From: Burkholderia sp. Bp8963 | Lineage (GTDB): Bacteria; Pseudomonadota; Gammaproteobacteria; Burkholderiales; Burkholderiaceae | Assembly (NCBI RefSeq): GCF_003854275.1 | Contig: NZ_QTQP01000045.1 | Span: 1 to 57,793 of the forward strand | Direction of reading: 5' to 3' | Length of the DNA stretch: 57,793 nt | In this document: one piece after another, positions 9,208 to 17,789 of the stretch | How the letters are laid out: each line of letters opens with the position of its first letter | Numbering within the stretch: the first letter of the stretch is position 1 | Translations under genes and position numbers: made by a program | Notes under the pieces: generated by a model | Database searches by the model: none | Seen by the model: the letters and a program-made list of their open reading frames with translations, nothing else | What the model was told of the DNA's origin: nothing

Positions 9208-10086
9208 ATGACGCTTTCAGTCGCTCAAGCGAGGCAAATCGCTGGCATTTTTTCTCGCCCTATTTTCAGGGAGCTCGCTTCAGACCATCCGTCGCCTAAA
9301 GTTCGGCGGCAGCTTCAACTGGCAAGTGATTCGCTCGCCTTTGTGGGCGGTGAGGTTCGTGAGCTTTTCGATACCGCGTTCGGTGCGCTAGTTCGGGACT
9401 ATCGAAGCGAGTACGTCTACAAGAACATTATCACTAAGAAGCTGATTTTTGGCGTGCATAGTCCGAACTCAGCAGCGCTGCTGACAGAGTTCTGGGTCAA
9501 CCATTCGAAGGCGGATTCGGTCGTGCTGAACGGAACCAGCACCGTCTACGAAATCAAGACAGAGTACGACAACCTGTCCCGCTTACCACAGCAGCTTGCG
9601 GATTACACGAAGGTCTTTGACCGCATCAACGTTGTGACTCACGACGGTGCAGTATCGTCTGTGCTCGCGATGGTGCCCGAACACGTCGGAGTCATCGCCC
9701 TCAGTCGTCGGAAATCGCTGCAGAAAGTCAAGCCGGCCACTTCGAACATTGATCGCCTTGACCACTGGACGATGTTCAACTGCCTGCGTAAGCAAGAGTT
9801 TGCAAATATCCTAACCCGTCGTTTCGGCGGGATACCTCAGACGACTCCCGACATGCTGCGCACGCTTGCTTTCGAGCAGTTCTCGCGGCTACCTAAGGAT
9901 GTCTTAAGCGCCGAGTTCGTGCACGAGGTTCGTAAGCGCACTACGGACATGGAGGTAGCCCAGTTTGCGTCGGCACTGCCTGAGTCCCTCAGGACCCTCG
10001 GACTGTCCGAGCGGCTTAGCCGCGTAGCTCGAACGAGGCTGTTGGCGACGCTTGCGTCCAGTCGAGCATTGTCTCTGGGCGACTGA
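9208..10086 (+). CDS. sce7726 family protein, PD-(D/E)xK-like nuclease site
   Basis: A 292-residue protein that matches the sce7726 family (YRSEYVYKNIITKKLIFG, then a KADSVVLNGTSTVYEIKTE segment). The visible catalytic pattern is E94 (LLTEF), D103 (KADSVVL) and E115-x-K117 (YEIKT), which fits a PD-(D/E)xK nuclease core. The remaining C-terminal half is helical and may bind the partner. The ATG at 9208 is preferred over the GTG at 9178 because CGGAG lies 7 bases upstream. The gap to sce7725 is about 200 bp. A truncated IS3-family fragment begins just after the stop codon. Family certainty is high; nuclease activity is inferred from the motif. Confidence 0.85.
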   Translation: MTLSVAQARQIAGIFSRPIFRELASDHPSPKVRRQLQLASDSLAFVGGEVRELFDTAFGALVRDYRSEYVYKNIITKKLIFGVHSPNSAALLTEFWVNHSKADSVVLNGTSTVYEIKTEYDNLSRLPQQLADYTKVFDRINVVTHDGAVSSVLAMVPEHVGVIALSRRKSLQKVKPATSNIDRLDHWTMFNCLRKQEFANILTRRFGGIPQTTPDMLRTLAFEQFSRLPKDVLSAEFVHEVRKRTTDMEVAQFASALPESLRTLGLSERLSRVARTRLLATLASSRALSLGD

Positions 10087-10094
10087 CGGTCAGC

Positions 10095-10380
10095 AGGACT
10101 CGGTACACACGCTTGGCTTTGCCCCCCGCCTGGCCAGCGCCGTTCCTTTCGCGCCGCAGGATGCCCCAGACGCGCCAGTAGCAATACCTCGGCAACCCGG
10201 CCACGACCGCCTGGATTTCCTGGGCCAGAACTCTATCGTCCATCTGTCGCAACTGGCGCTCATCATGCCAGTCGGCAGGGCACGACAGTATCGCCACCAC
10301 ATTGAGCGCACCACGCCGAGGACTTCGCAGACCTGTTTCACTGGTCGTGCTCCGGCAGCACGGGCGAGCGCGCAATCCAC
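10095..10380 (-). mobile_element. IS3-family transposase OrfB fragment, frameshifted
   Basis: The minus strand encodes the N-terminal part of an IS3-family (IS2-like) OrfB: ARPVKQVCEVLGVVRS in one frame, continued after about position 10303 in the next frame as NVVAILSCPADWHDERQ and then RVWGILRRER and AKRVYRVL. One base seems to be missing at the frame change. Similarity stops abruptly near 10095, so the integrase core (DDE) is absent. This is a dead remnant, left beside the sce7726 gene. Confidence 0.75.
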
Positions 10381-10802
10381 TTTTTTGCTCGCCCGTACCC
10401 GCTATTTTAAGTGGGAGACCGTGTCCGGCGATTCAGGGGGCCGCTCCAGGTGCCGAAATCAGCCACCTTGTCTTTACGTCGGTCGAACGCAAGTGGAGCG
10501 TTGCGTAAGCATGGGTGGCGCAAATTTTCGGGATGTCGTTCCTTGCGAGTTAGCACAACGTTGGCGACAATCATGCCGATCAATTCGGTGCATAGTGCGA
10601 GTACGACCTTTCCAAGCGGGTGTCGATCTATGCGAGCAGCAGGTTGGCTGCGTAACCGTGGTAAGTCACCGTTCACGCTCAAAGGCGTAAACGTGATGGG
10701 ACTTACACCGTGGTGGTAATGATTTGATCGCGTTTTCATGCGATGTCGCGTCCGTGCCTGAAGTAATGAGCCACGCCAAACAAGAATCTTAGGAGAATGT
10801 TG
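10381..10802 (+). other. Intergenic region upstream of the STAND gene
   Basis: About 420 bases. I see no convincing coding sequence: overlapping ~100-codon frames on both strands (10411-10719 plus, 10407-10739 minus) have no recognisable motif and may be leftover IS DNA. AGGAG at 10791-10795 is the ribosome-binding site of the following gene. Confidence 0.5.
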
Positions 10803-13800
10803 ATGTCAGGCGGCGAAACCGCGCTACGCGGATTTGACTATCAGGCTACTGTAATTCTGGACGAGCTGTTGACTCACTTTGACAAGTGGGGCGCGGAGGG
10901 TTCCGTTCGACCCGAAGGGGAGGACGACTTGGACTTGTTCCCAGGTTTAGCGTCTGCAGGTGACGCGGCGCATGTACAGGTAAAGAAGCCCCGGCAGAAC
11001 GCGGCTGGCGAGCTTGCCCCTTCGCAGTGGACGATTGCTGAAGCCGTAAGTGAACTACTACCACAATCGTTAAAACGACTCGCGCACCCATCGCGTCGCC
11101 AGATCTGGATTCTTGGCGATGAAGTTGCGCCGAGTCTTGCGGCCGCTGTTGCCTTGGGCCCAGCGTCACCTGCCAAGGCGTACCTGACTCTCATACACCT
11201 ATTGGCTCGCAACGAAACGATGCGTTATGAGGGAGTGGGAGCGTCCGAGAAACGGCGGTTGCAGCGCTGGGAAGTTGCTCCGGTAGCGACGCAGACACTT
11301 GAAGGAAGCCTTGCCGAGATGGTTGAAGCTTTCTGCCAGCGTGCGACTGAGCGAGGTGTTGAGGCTGGCGAAATTCATGCGTATCGTGCTCGAGTTGGTG
11401 AGCTTCAGGTGAGTCTTCCGTCGATGCTACGTCGCATTGAGATTCGGGCCTGCAATGGCCTCGAGAAAATCGTTGCGGAGCGCGTGCAGGAGCGCCTGGC
11501 TAAGCGGTACGGGCTGAAGTTGACAATTGTGCGGGATTCGCTCTTTCGTAATCTTCGCGGGTTTATCAGCGATATCTCGAAGCAACATGGCCGTAGTTTT
11601 GGCAGCGAGGAATTCGACTACGAGGTTACGGCCGTCTGGCCTGAGATGGTACCGCTTAAGGCTCCACTTGTGCTGGATCCGGATCATATTCGCCGGCTCG
11701 ATATCACTGACGTTCTCGTTGCCTCAGCGTCGAAAGTCGTGGAGGTCGTCGGGGTATCTGGCTCGGGAAAGTCGAGCTTGGCCGCTGAGGCAATCGAACG
11801 GATAGAAGGGAACAGCAAGCAGGCTCTCGCGTACTACGTCGAGGTTCGCAATCACACAAGTTTTCGCGATGTCCTCGCCGGTGTCACCTTGCGTTTGCGG
11901 CGATATGGAGCGGAGTCAGCGTTCGGGCTAGCGGTGGACGGCTCCAGCTCAATTGAGGAATCGGTGTCTGCTGTAGCTCAAAATCTTTCGCGGCTAAGCC
12001 GGCCAGTCGCTCTCTTTCTCGATCTGGTTGAGGGGCGGTGCGATACATCGTTTTCACATGATTTGTGTGCTTTTGTGCGGAAAATCATATCTTATGATGC
12101 CGACTTGCGTATCGTGGTGCTGGGACAGGAGCGCACACTAAGAGACTTTTCGGAGTTCGATCGGGATGCGCTTGGCATCGTACAGCTGGATGTACGTGGC
12201 TTTGAGTTCGAGGAACTGTGTCGGCTTGCCGAGGCACGCGGCTCCAGTATCCCTCGTGACATGCTGTGGCAGATTTTTGGACGGGCTACTAGGGGCAGGC
12301 CGGCGGGTCTCATAGCCGCGAGAGCCCGGAGCATCGCAGACATGTCGCCTCAGCTAGCGTTGGCTATGGCAAGCAGTGCGTCTGTCGATGAGATGATTGG
12401 GAAGGCGGACTGCGAGCGATTCGCGCGAATTTCCGGTATGGCTATCGATGCCGCGCGTAAGCTAGTCTGCTTCGCTTTGCCATTCAGTGCAGCGCAGGCG
12501 GCTGATGCGTTTCCTGACGACAATGTGCGGCAGGCCATCGTGGAGATGCTTGATTTAGGGCTTCTTCGTCGCTATGACGACTCCGCCTTTGAGATGCATG
12601 AAACCGTCAGGGCAGGGCTCGAGAGTGGCTTTGCACTTAATGTCCGTCGGTCCGCGCATTCACAGCTTGCCGAGTGGTACCGGAGTCTCGAAGAAATTCC
12701 AGCCATGGTCTTTCATCTTGATCAGGCCGGTCGCCATAACGAAGCTCGGGATGTCGCGAAGGACACGTTTATGAGTGGGCGATACTGGTCGCCGTTGCGC
12801 GACTATGTTGCCAAGCATGAGCTCATTTCGGGCGAAGAAGCCGTTGCACTCTTTACAATCGCTGAATCGAACGGAAATAGCTACTTGCTGCCGGAGTTGT
12901 TCAACGTCGGATCGGATTCTACGGTTGCCGATGCGATGCTTGAACGACTCAAGACGCTGCCCGACGAAGCGCGCGCCGACTGGTCGTGGACCAGCAACTT
13001 TATACAGGCAATATTGCGCAGCGCCCCGGGTAAATTACAATCGCTGCTGGAATACGCGCTGGAGATACCGGAAACGCAGTCTGGTGGCGATAGGATGATG
13101 CGATACGTCGAGCTTGCAGTGACTCGAACCGGTGTCGAAGTTGACCAATCATGTATAAATCTCTTCAATAAGCAGCAGGTCGACGGGAAGCGTCGCCTGC
13201 TTCGGCTATTTGTTGCGAGTGGGCGTCGACAGCCATTAATGGTCGCGTTGACGTTTCTCGCCCAGAATTACGAATTCTTGACCGAGGTACAGCGCCGTGC
13301 ATTGAGCGAGCTGCGGTTGAATGTGTCAACTTTGGAACGAACGCGGGAGTTTCTCGTAGCGTTGCCGCAGCACAATATCGCACAAATGCTTGTGCGAAAA
13401 GCGGCACTTCTGGACCCGCTTCTTGGGCTGATATGGGCCCAGAGGCATTCCCTAAGAGCGCATTGTGTGCAGTTGATTGAACAGCTTGATCCGGAAGTGA
13501 CAGTCGTTCACGGGGCGGCGCGCGTACTTATCGCATTAGGAGAGCCGGGATTACTCAAACTTTGCGACTCCGTAAGGCCTCAAGACAACGCTACTCGGAC
13601 GCTGTTTCAGCTTCTTCCTGCACTGGTTCCGTGGCTCGCTGATCGCGCCGACTACGAAGCACGAATTCTCGACTGCAACATCGCTCTTCAAGATAGGCTC
13701 GCCTTAGTTCCGACTGTTCATGCTTTGGGGGCGGACCTCGGCGCGATACTCGAAAAGCTACGAGCCGCAGAACCGGAAAGCGCGAAGATTTGGGAATTCG

Positions 13801-15869
13801 TGATGCTTGGCGTCGCAAGCCAATCACCCTTTGAATCGGGCGTCCCGATCGTCGCGGAGAAATTGCGATCGAGGGAGAGCGATCCGTTGCTTCCGAGCCT
13901 TGTTTCGAGCTTCGGTCGGCTGGATAATGTTGCGGCTCGGGAGCTATTGCTCGAAGCAATGCATCACTCAAGTATCCCGGTCCGGATGGCTGCCGTAAAC
14001 ACACTGACGCACCGACGGGATCCTGGTACGTTGGATGCGCTTGTCGGTCGACTTGACTCGGAGTCAGATCACAATCTCACACAAGGAATAATTACCGCCA
14101 TTGTTGCTTGCCATCCGAGCGTTGATGTGGCGAAGCGCATTGATTGGTCTCGCTTCCCGTCAGCGCGGATCTGGCGGATCGTGCTTGCCAGCAGACTGCG
14201 CAACGCAGCCGAAGCGCGCGAAATTGTGGATGCGGCAACAGACGTGGCGCAAGTATGGCAACTTCGGCGTGCAGCAATTTTGGCGGCGGCGAGGCTTCGC
14301 AATCACGAGATCGTCGAGGAGATCTACCACTCGGTACGCGACGAGCGATCCCCCTTTGAGCTAGATCAGACGCATAACCTAGTCGGGCATGAATCAGCTC
14401 TCCATCTACTCACGACCGGGCTGCCTCTGTTCACAAGGTTTCTGGATGAGAAGTCTGAGTTTTTGAGCTTCATTGGGGGTGTATTTGATGCACAACAGAA
14501 TGCCGAGATTGCGATGGGCAATCTGCCAGCAGGGCAGCAGATTGCCGACTGGCTCTATTGTGAATTGGTGGCACATAAATACCCGCTGGACCAGTCCGGA
14601 GCCATTCGCCTTATCGACAAGCTCCAAGTGCCAACGCTACACGCAGCGTTGCTGCATTCTCTTCGGGTTGTTGGGCGATTCGATCTAATCGAGGTGGAGG
14701 CGAGGAGCGCCTACAGTCTTTGGTACCTGATCCGGTGTCTGATTGAGTTCCGACACGCCGTTCAAGGTGACCCCTCGGTTCGCGAGCGTGTCCGGACAAT
14801 CGTCGCAAGTTCGCAGTGGGCATCCAACGGCTGGCTGCTGAACGTAACGACGGAGTTCTTCGGCGGCTTCGACGCCCAATTCAACGCTGCATCTATAGGG
14901 CCATCAACGAGCGACGCCGAGGCGAGAAAAAGGGCATTCATTGACGTGAGCTGCTCGGCGGCTACGGCAGCACTGAGCGGCCAAATAGAATTGGACGCTT
15001 CGCTGCCACTGCGACTCAATGTGGAGTCTAGGCAGACGTACACCGAGCTCGTCCACGAACTGAACCCGGTGAACGATTACGTTCGCGATGCAATGCCTCG
15101 GGAAGCCTCGTTGCGATTCACAGTAGACGGTTATCTTGTCAACGATGGACGACATCCTCGTAAAGAGAACAACGCCAATTTGCGCGCAAGATTGCGACCA
15201 GCGATAGCCGCCGCTAACCAATGGGATACTGGCATTGGATGGCATGACGCGGCGCTAAGCGATGACAGATTCGGGCAGTATGCGCGCCAATTCCTCGACT
15301 GTCTCTTGGCGCGGTGTGACGCACATGTCTTCTACCGCGAGTTGGCGCGGCATGAAGGATTGTTGGTGCCTTCCATTTTCGGGTCAAAAATACACGCCGA
15401 GAATGTCAAGCCTTTGGTGGACGAGAGAATGGTTCCGATCCTCTCACGATATCTCGGGTCGGGATCGGACTCACTTCTATTGGGACTTTGCACCGTGGCT
15501 GGTTACATTGAAGCCCCTACCGTCGATAGTGTTCTCGATGGTCTCTTTACCCGATGGCTTAATCGCTTTGAACCTGGTGTGCAACTGGTCCAGCACGGCG
15601 AGAATCACGAGCTGTGGATCGCGTTCGCTCGGCTCACGAAGCATCCTCGCTTTGAACACATCCGTGATTGGGACATTCGCCTAGAAGCACTGTTGGCGAC
15701 ACCGATGTTCGACCACCACAAAAATGACGTGTTTCGATTGCTGGGTCGCAGCCCGCGTTCGTATCGTACGCTTGAATGTCAATTGTTCAGATACTACTCG
15801 CTTGCGCACTGGCGGAGGGATAAGGTCGAAATGCTGGACGATGATGTGGATCGCCTCTTTCAATGTTGA
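10803..15869 (+). CDS. Avs-like STAND NTPase with N-terminal DUF4297/Cap4-type nuclease domain
   Basis: A 1688-residue, three-part protein. Residues 1 to ~200 look like a DUF4297/Cap4-type PD-(D/E)xK nuclease: RGFDYQ (9-14), GEDDLDLF (39-46, D42) and QVK (59-61). A P-loop NTPase follows, with Walker A GVSGSGKSS (K323) and Walker B VALFLDLVEG (about 400-409), then a helical/winged-helix segment as in STAND proteins. The remaining ~1000 residues are helical repeats, HEAT-like around 1030-1130 (VRMAAVNTLTHRRDP). This order (effector, STAND, repeat sensor) is that of Avs antiviral proteins, which sense a phage protein and then cut DNA. Start: ATG 10803, seven bases after AGGAG, rather than ATG 10797, which is too close. 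The Avs subtype cannot be named from inspection. Confidence 0.85.
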   Translation: MSGGETALRGFDYQATVILDELLTHFDKWGAEGSVRPEGEDDLDLFPGLASAGDAAHVQVKKPRQNAAGELAPSQWTIAEAVSELLPQSLKRLAHPSRRQIWILGDEVAPSLAAAVALGPASPAKAYLTLIHLLARNETMRYEGVGASEKRRLQRWEVAPVATQTLEGSLAEMVEAFCQRATERGVEAGEIHAYRARVGELQVSLPSMLRRIEIRACNGLEKIVAERVQERLAKRYGLKLTIVRDSLFRNLRGFISDISKQHGRSFGSEEFDYEVTAVWPEMVPLKAPLVLDPDHIRRLDITDVLVASASKVVEVVGVSGSGKSSLAAEAIERIEGNSKQALAYYVEVRNHTSFRDVLAGVTLRLRRYGAESAFGLAVDGSSSIEESVSAVAQNLSRLSRPVALFLDLVEGRCDTSFSHDLCAFVRKIISYDADLRIVVLGQERTLRDFSEFDRDALGIVQLDVRGFEFEELCRLAEARGSSIPRDMLWQIFGRATRGRPAGLIAARARSIADMSPQLALAMASSASVDEMIGKADCERFARISGMAIDAARKLVCFALPFSAAQAADAFPDDNVRQAIVEMLDLGLLRRYDDSAFEMHETVRAGLESGFALNVRRSAHSQLAEWYRSLEEIPAMVFHLDQAGRHNEARDVAKDTFMSGRYWSPLRDYVAKHELISGEEAVALFTIAESNGNSYLLPELFNVGSDSTVADAMLERLKTLPDEARADWSWTSNFIQAILRSAPGKLQSLLEYALEIPETQSGGDRMMRYVELAVTRTGVEVDQSCINLFNKQQVDGKRRLLRLFVASGRRQPLMVALTFLAQNYEFLTEVQRRALSELRLNVSTLERTREFLVALPQHNIAQMLVRKAALLDPLLGLIWAQRHSLRAHCVQLIEQLDPEVTVVHGAARVLIALGEPGLLKLCDSVRPQDNATRTLFQLLPALVPWLADRADYEARILDCNIALQDRLALVPTVHALGADLGAILEKLRAAEPESAKIWEFVMLGVASQSPFESGVPIVAEKLRSRESDPLLPSLVSSFGRLDNVAARELLLEAMHHSSIPVRMAAVNTLTHRRDPGTLDALVGRLDSESDHNLTQGIITAIVACHPSVDVAKRIDWSRFPSARIWRIVLASRLRNAAEAREIVDAATDVAQVWQLRRAAILAAARLRNHEIVEEIYHSVRDERSPFELDQTHNLVGHESALHLLTTGLPLFTRFLDEKSEFLSFIGGVFDAQQNAEIAMGNLPAGQQIADWLYCELVAHKYPLDQSGAIRLIDKLQVPTLHAALLHSLRVVGRFDLIEVEARSAYSLWYLIRCLIEFRHAVQGDPSVRERVRTIVASSQWASNGWLLNVTTEFFGGFDAQFNAASIGPSTSDAEARKRAFIDVSCSAATAALSGQIELDASLPLRLNVESRQTYTELVHELNPVNDYVRDAMPREASLRFTVDGYLVNDGRHPRKENNANLRARLRPAIAAANQWDTGIGWHDAALSDDRFGQYARQFLDCLLARCDAHVFYRELARHEGLLVPSIFGSKIHAENVKPLVDERMVPILSRYLGSGSDSLLLGLCTVAGYIEAPTVDSVLDGLFTRWLNRFEPGVQLVQHGENHELWIAFARLTKHPRFEHIRDWDIRLEALLATPMFDHHKNDVFRLLGRSPRSYRTLECQLFRYYSLAHWRRDKVEMLDDDVDRLFQC

Positions 15870-16214
15870 ACGGTATTGGCTTCTCGCTTTGTGAAATTAG
15901 ATGGCAGAGGGAAATGTGGTGAGATTCGATGCATTGCGTCCTCAATGAATATACATCGGTGTTTATCCTTGAACGACTGCGGGCTAGCCATCGTGCTACG
16001 GTGATTAGTCGGCCGCCAGTTGCATGGGCATTGAGTCCTTTGTCGGTGTTCATCCGCCTGCCGCAGCGCGGCCACGTCCCCGTCCAATTTCGACATGTAG
16101 TCGCTACAATGCGAATGCGCTTCAAAGATTCCCTTGCGAAAGGGAAGCAAGGGGAGCGAGCCTACAGATAGCTAACAAGCAGGTAAGGCAGTACCTACGG
16201 GGAGCAGGGCAACA
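15870..16214 (+). other. Intergenic region with one inverted repeat
   Basis: 345 bases between the STAND gene and the next ORF. A perfect inverted repeat, TTCCCTT / AAGGGAA with a 4-base loop, lies at 16129-16146, about 70 bases before the next start codon. It has no T-run, so it is not an obvious terminator and could be an operator or an mRNA hairpin. No gene is recognised. Confidence 0.5.
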
Positions 16215-17789
16215 ATGGAGACGCGACTTCGCGCGCCGGCATCGCCGCAGTGGGCAGGGTCTGGTGAACGACGCGGACTTGACCCGCTTGGCATGCAGAA
16301 CCAAAGCATCGAGCTATACCAATCACTGCTACCGGGCCTCGGTAACGTGACGCTCCGAATGCGGTACTACGGGCTGTATGCATGGCTGGCATCGACATAC
16401 GCCCAAAGAGTTGGAAGTGAAGACCCGGAAGTCTGGCGCCACTTCTTGCGACGAGGGGAAGCCCTATATGCGTTGATTGCTGTCGCGGCAAACGATTCAA
16501 ATGGTGTCGCTGGGTCGGAGTGGGCAAAACGGGAGCTCGCGGCCGCTGGCGACGGTGACATTTCGCTGAGCGCTGCAGACAGTCCGTCTGTTCCCCATCT
16601 GCAGCAGTCATTTGGTGCGTTCGGTGCTGCGTACGGGTCACCTCTCTTCGATTTGAAGATTCTCTTCGAGAACCGCAAACATCGAATTCCGACACCCAGC
16701 CCGGACCAGGGCGAAGGCCTCGCGCGCGCGTTTGCAGAAGCTGGCGGTGACGCCGCCGATGCCTTCTGCGAAGCGATAATGAGTCGGTCCGTGGCAACAA
16801 CGGCGCTTGCATCGATGGCGTCCCTTACGCCTTCGCGGATTGGTATCGACAGTGCCGAACGTAACTGTTATCAGGAAATTCTGCTCAAGGTACAGGAGTC
16901 GAAGCGCCACGCCGCTCGGCGGGACACACTTCTCCTGCTTCTGGAACTCGCGGCGCAGAGCGGTGAGCTCCCGGAAGTTCTCACCTTTCGGTGGGCGATG
17001 TATACCGGGAATCTATCCGACGGTACGCCGCTATCGCTAGCAAGCGACGAGCTTCGCCAGCGCAGGGAAGAGTGGTGGCTTTACCACGCCAATGACCTGA
17101 TGCACGTGTGCCTCGAAGCACTGCTAGGCTACCTGCTCGAACTGCTGGAAACGGATTATCCGGGCGGAGTCTCAATGGAATCGCTGGTGCAACACGCTGT
17201 TGAGGACATACTCCAAAGCGTCGAAAGTATGGTCCAGACGTGGCGAGAATTTGCAAACCAGTCGCTCTCGACCGAGATCGAACCTGACCATGATTCCGGA
17301 GGCGAACGGACGCTCGCTGAAGCCCTTCTGCGGGGGAGATACGGGACAAAGGGTAGTTCGAAGGCAGATTACGCCGTTGATGCGCTGCGCCTGCTGACTC
17401 TGTTGCAGCATCGGCTCGAGCGTCATCATGATGTTGTTACGAGAAGATTTGGCGAGCTGAACCCGAAGATCTCCCGCACATTGCTGTCCGAGGTAGCATT
17501 CCTTGAGGCGAGTGCGGACGACCCGTTGTGCGACACGCTGTCCGAGCTTTTGACCGAGCGAGTGCTCCGTCGTCACTTATGGATTGCGGTGCAGAAACTG
17601 CGCTACCAGAACGCGTATACCTTTCTGCTCGACGTAGACAATGGACGTCTGCAGCTGAGAAAGAAGGATGGGCCCGTGTTCACGAATCCGAGAGTGTCGC
17701 CCGCCATCACGTTTCTCCGCGACATCCATCTACTCTCCGAACAAGGAATCACACCGCACGGTCGCGCGGTGATAACGGCAGCAGCATGA
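16215..17789 (+). CDS. Unrecognised helical protein, coupled to a PLD-fold gene
   Basis: 524 residues, mostly helical, with no nuclease, P-loop or membrane motif that I can see. The conserved-looking N-terminal part contains GLDPLGMQNQSIELYQ followed by LPGLGNVTLRMRYYGLYAWL; the C-terminal end has a winged-helix feel (ITFLRDIHLLSEQGITPHG). Its TGA overlaps the ATG of the PLD-fold gene (ATGA), so the two proteins are almost certainly made together, possibly as a complex. Upstream purines (GGGGAGC) support the ATG at 16215. The function is unknown. The context (Avs-like gene before, PLD and SIR2 after) argues for a defence component; that is inference only. Confidence 0.7.
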   Translation: METRLRAPASPQWAGSGERRGLDPLGMQNQSIELYQSLLPGLGNVTLRMRYYGLYAWLASTYAQRVGSEDPEVWRHFLRRGEALYALIAVAANDSNGVAGSEWAKRELAAAGDGDISLSAADSPSVPHLQQSFGAFGAAYGSPLFDLKILFENRKHRIPTPSPDQGEGLARAFAEAGGDAADAFCEAIMSRSVATTALASMASLTPSRIGIDSAERNCYQEILLKVQESKRHAARRDTLLLLLELAAQSGELPEVLTFRWAMYTGNLSDGTPLSLASDELRQRREEWWLYHANDLMHVCLEALLGYLLELLETDYPGGVSMESLVQHAVEDILQSVESMVQTWREFANQSLSTEIEPDHDSGGERTLAEALLRGRYGTKGSSKADYAVDALRLLTLLQHRLERHHDVVTRRFGELNPKISRTLLSEVAFLEASADDPLCDTLSELLTERVLRRHLWIAVQKLRYQNAYTFLLDVDNGRLQLRKKDGPVFTNPRVSPAITFLRDIHLLSEQGITPHGRAVITAAA

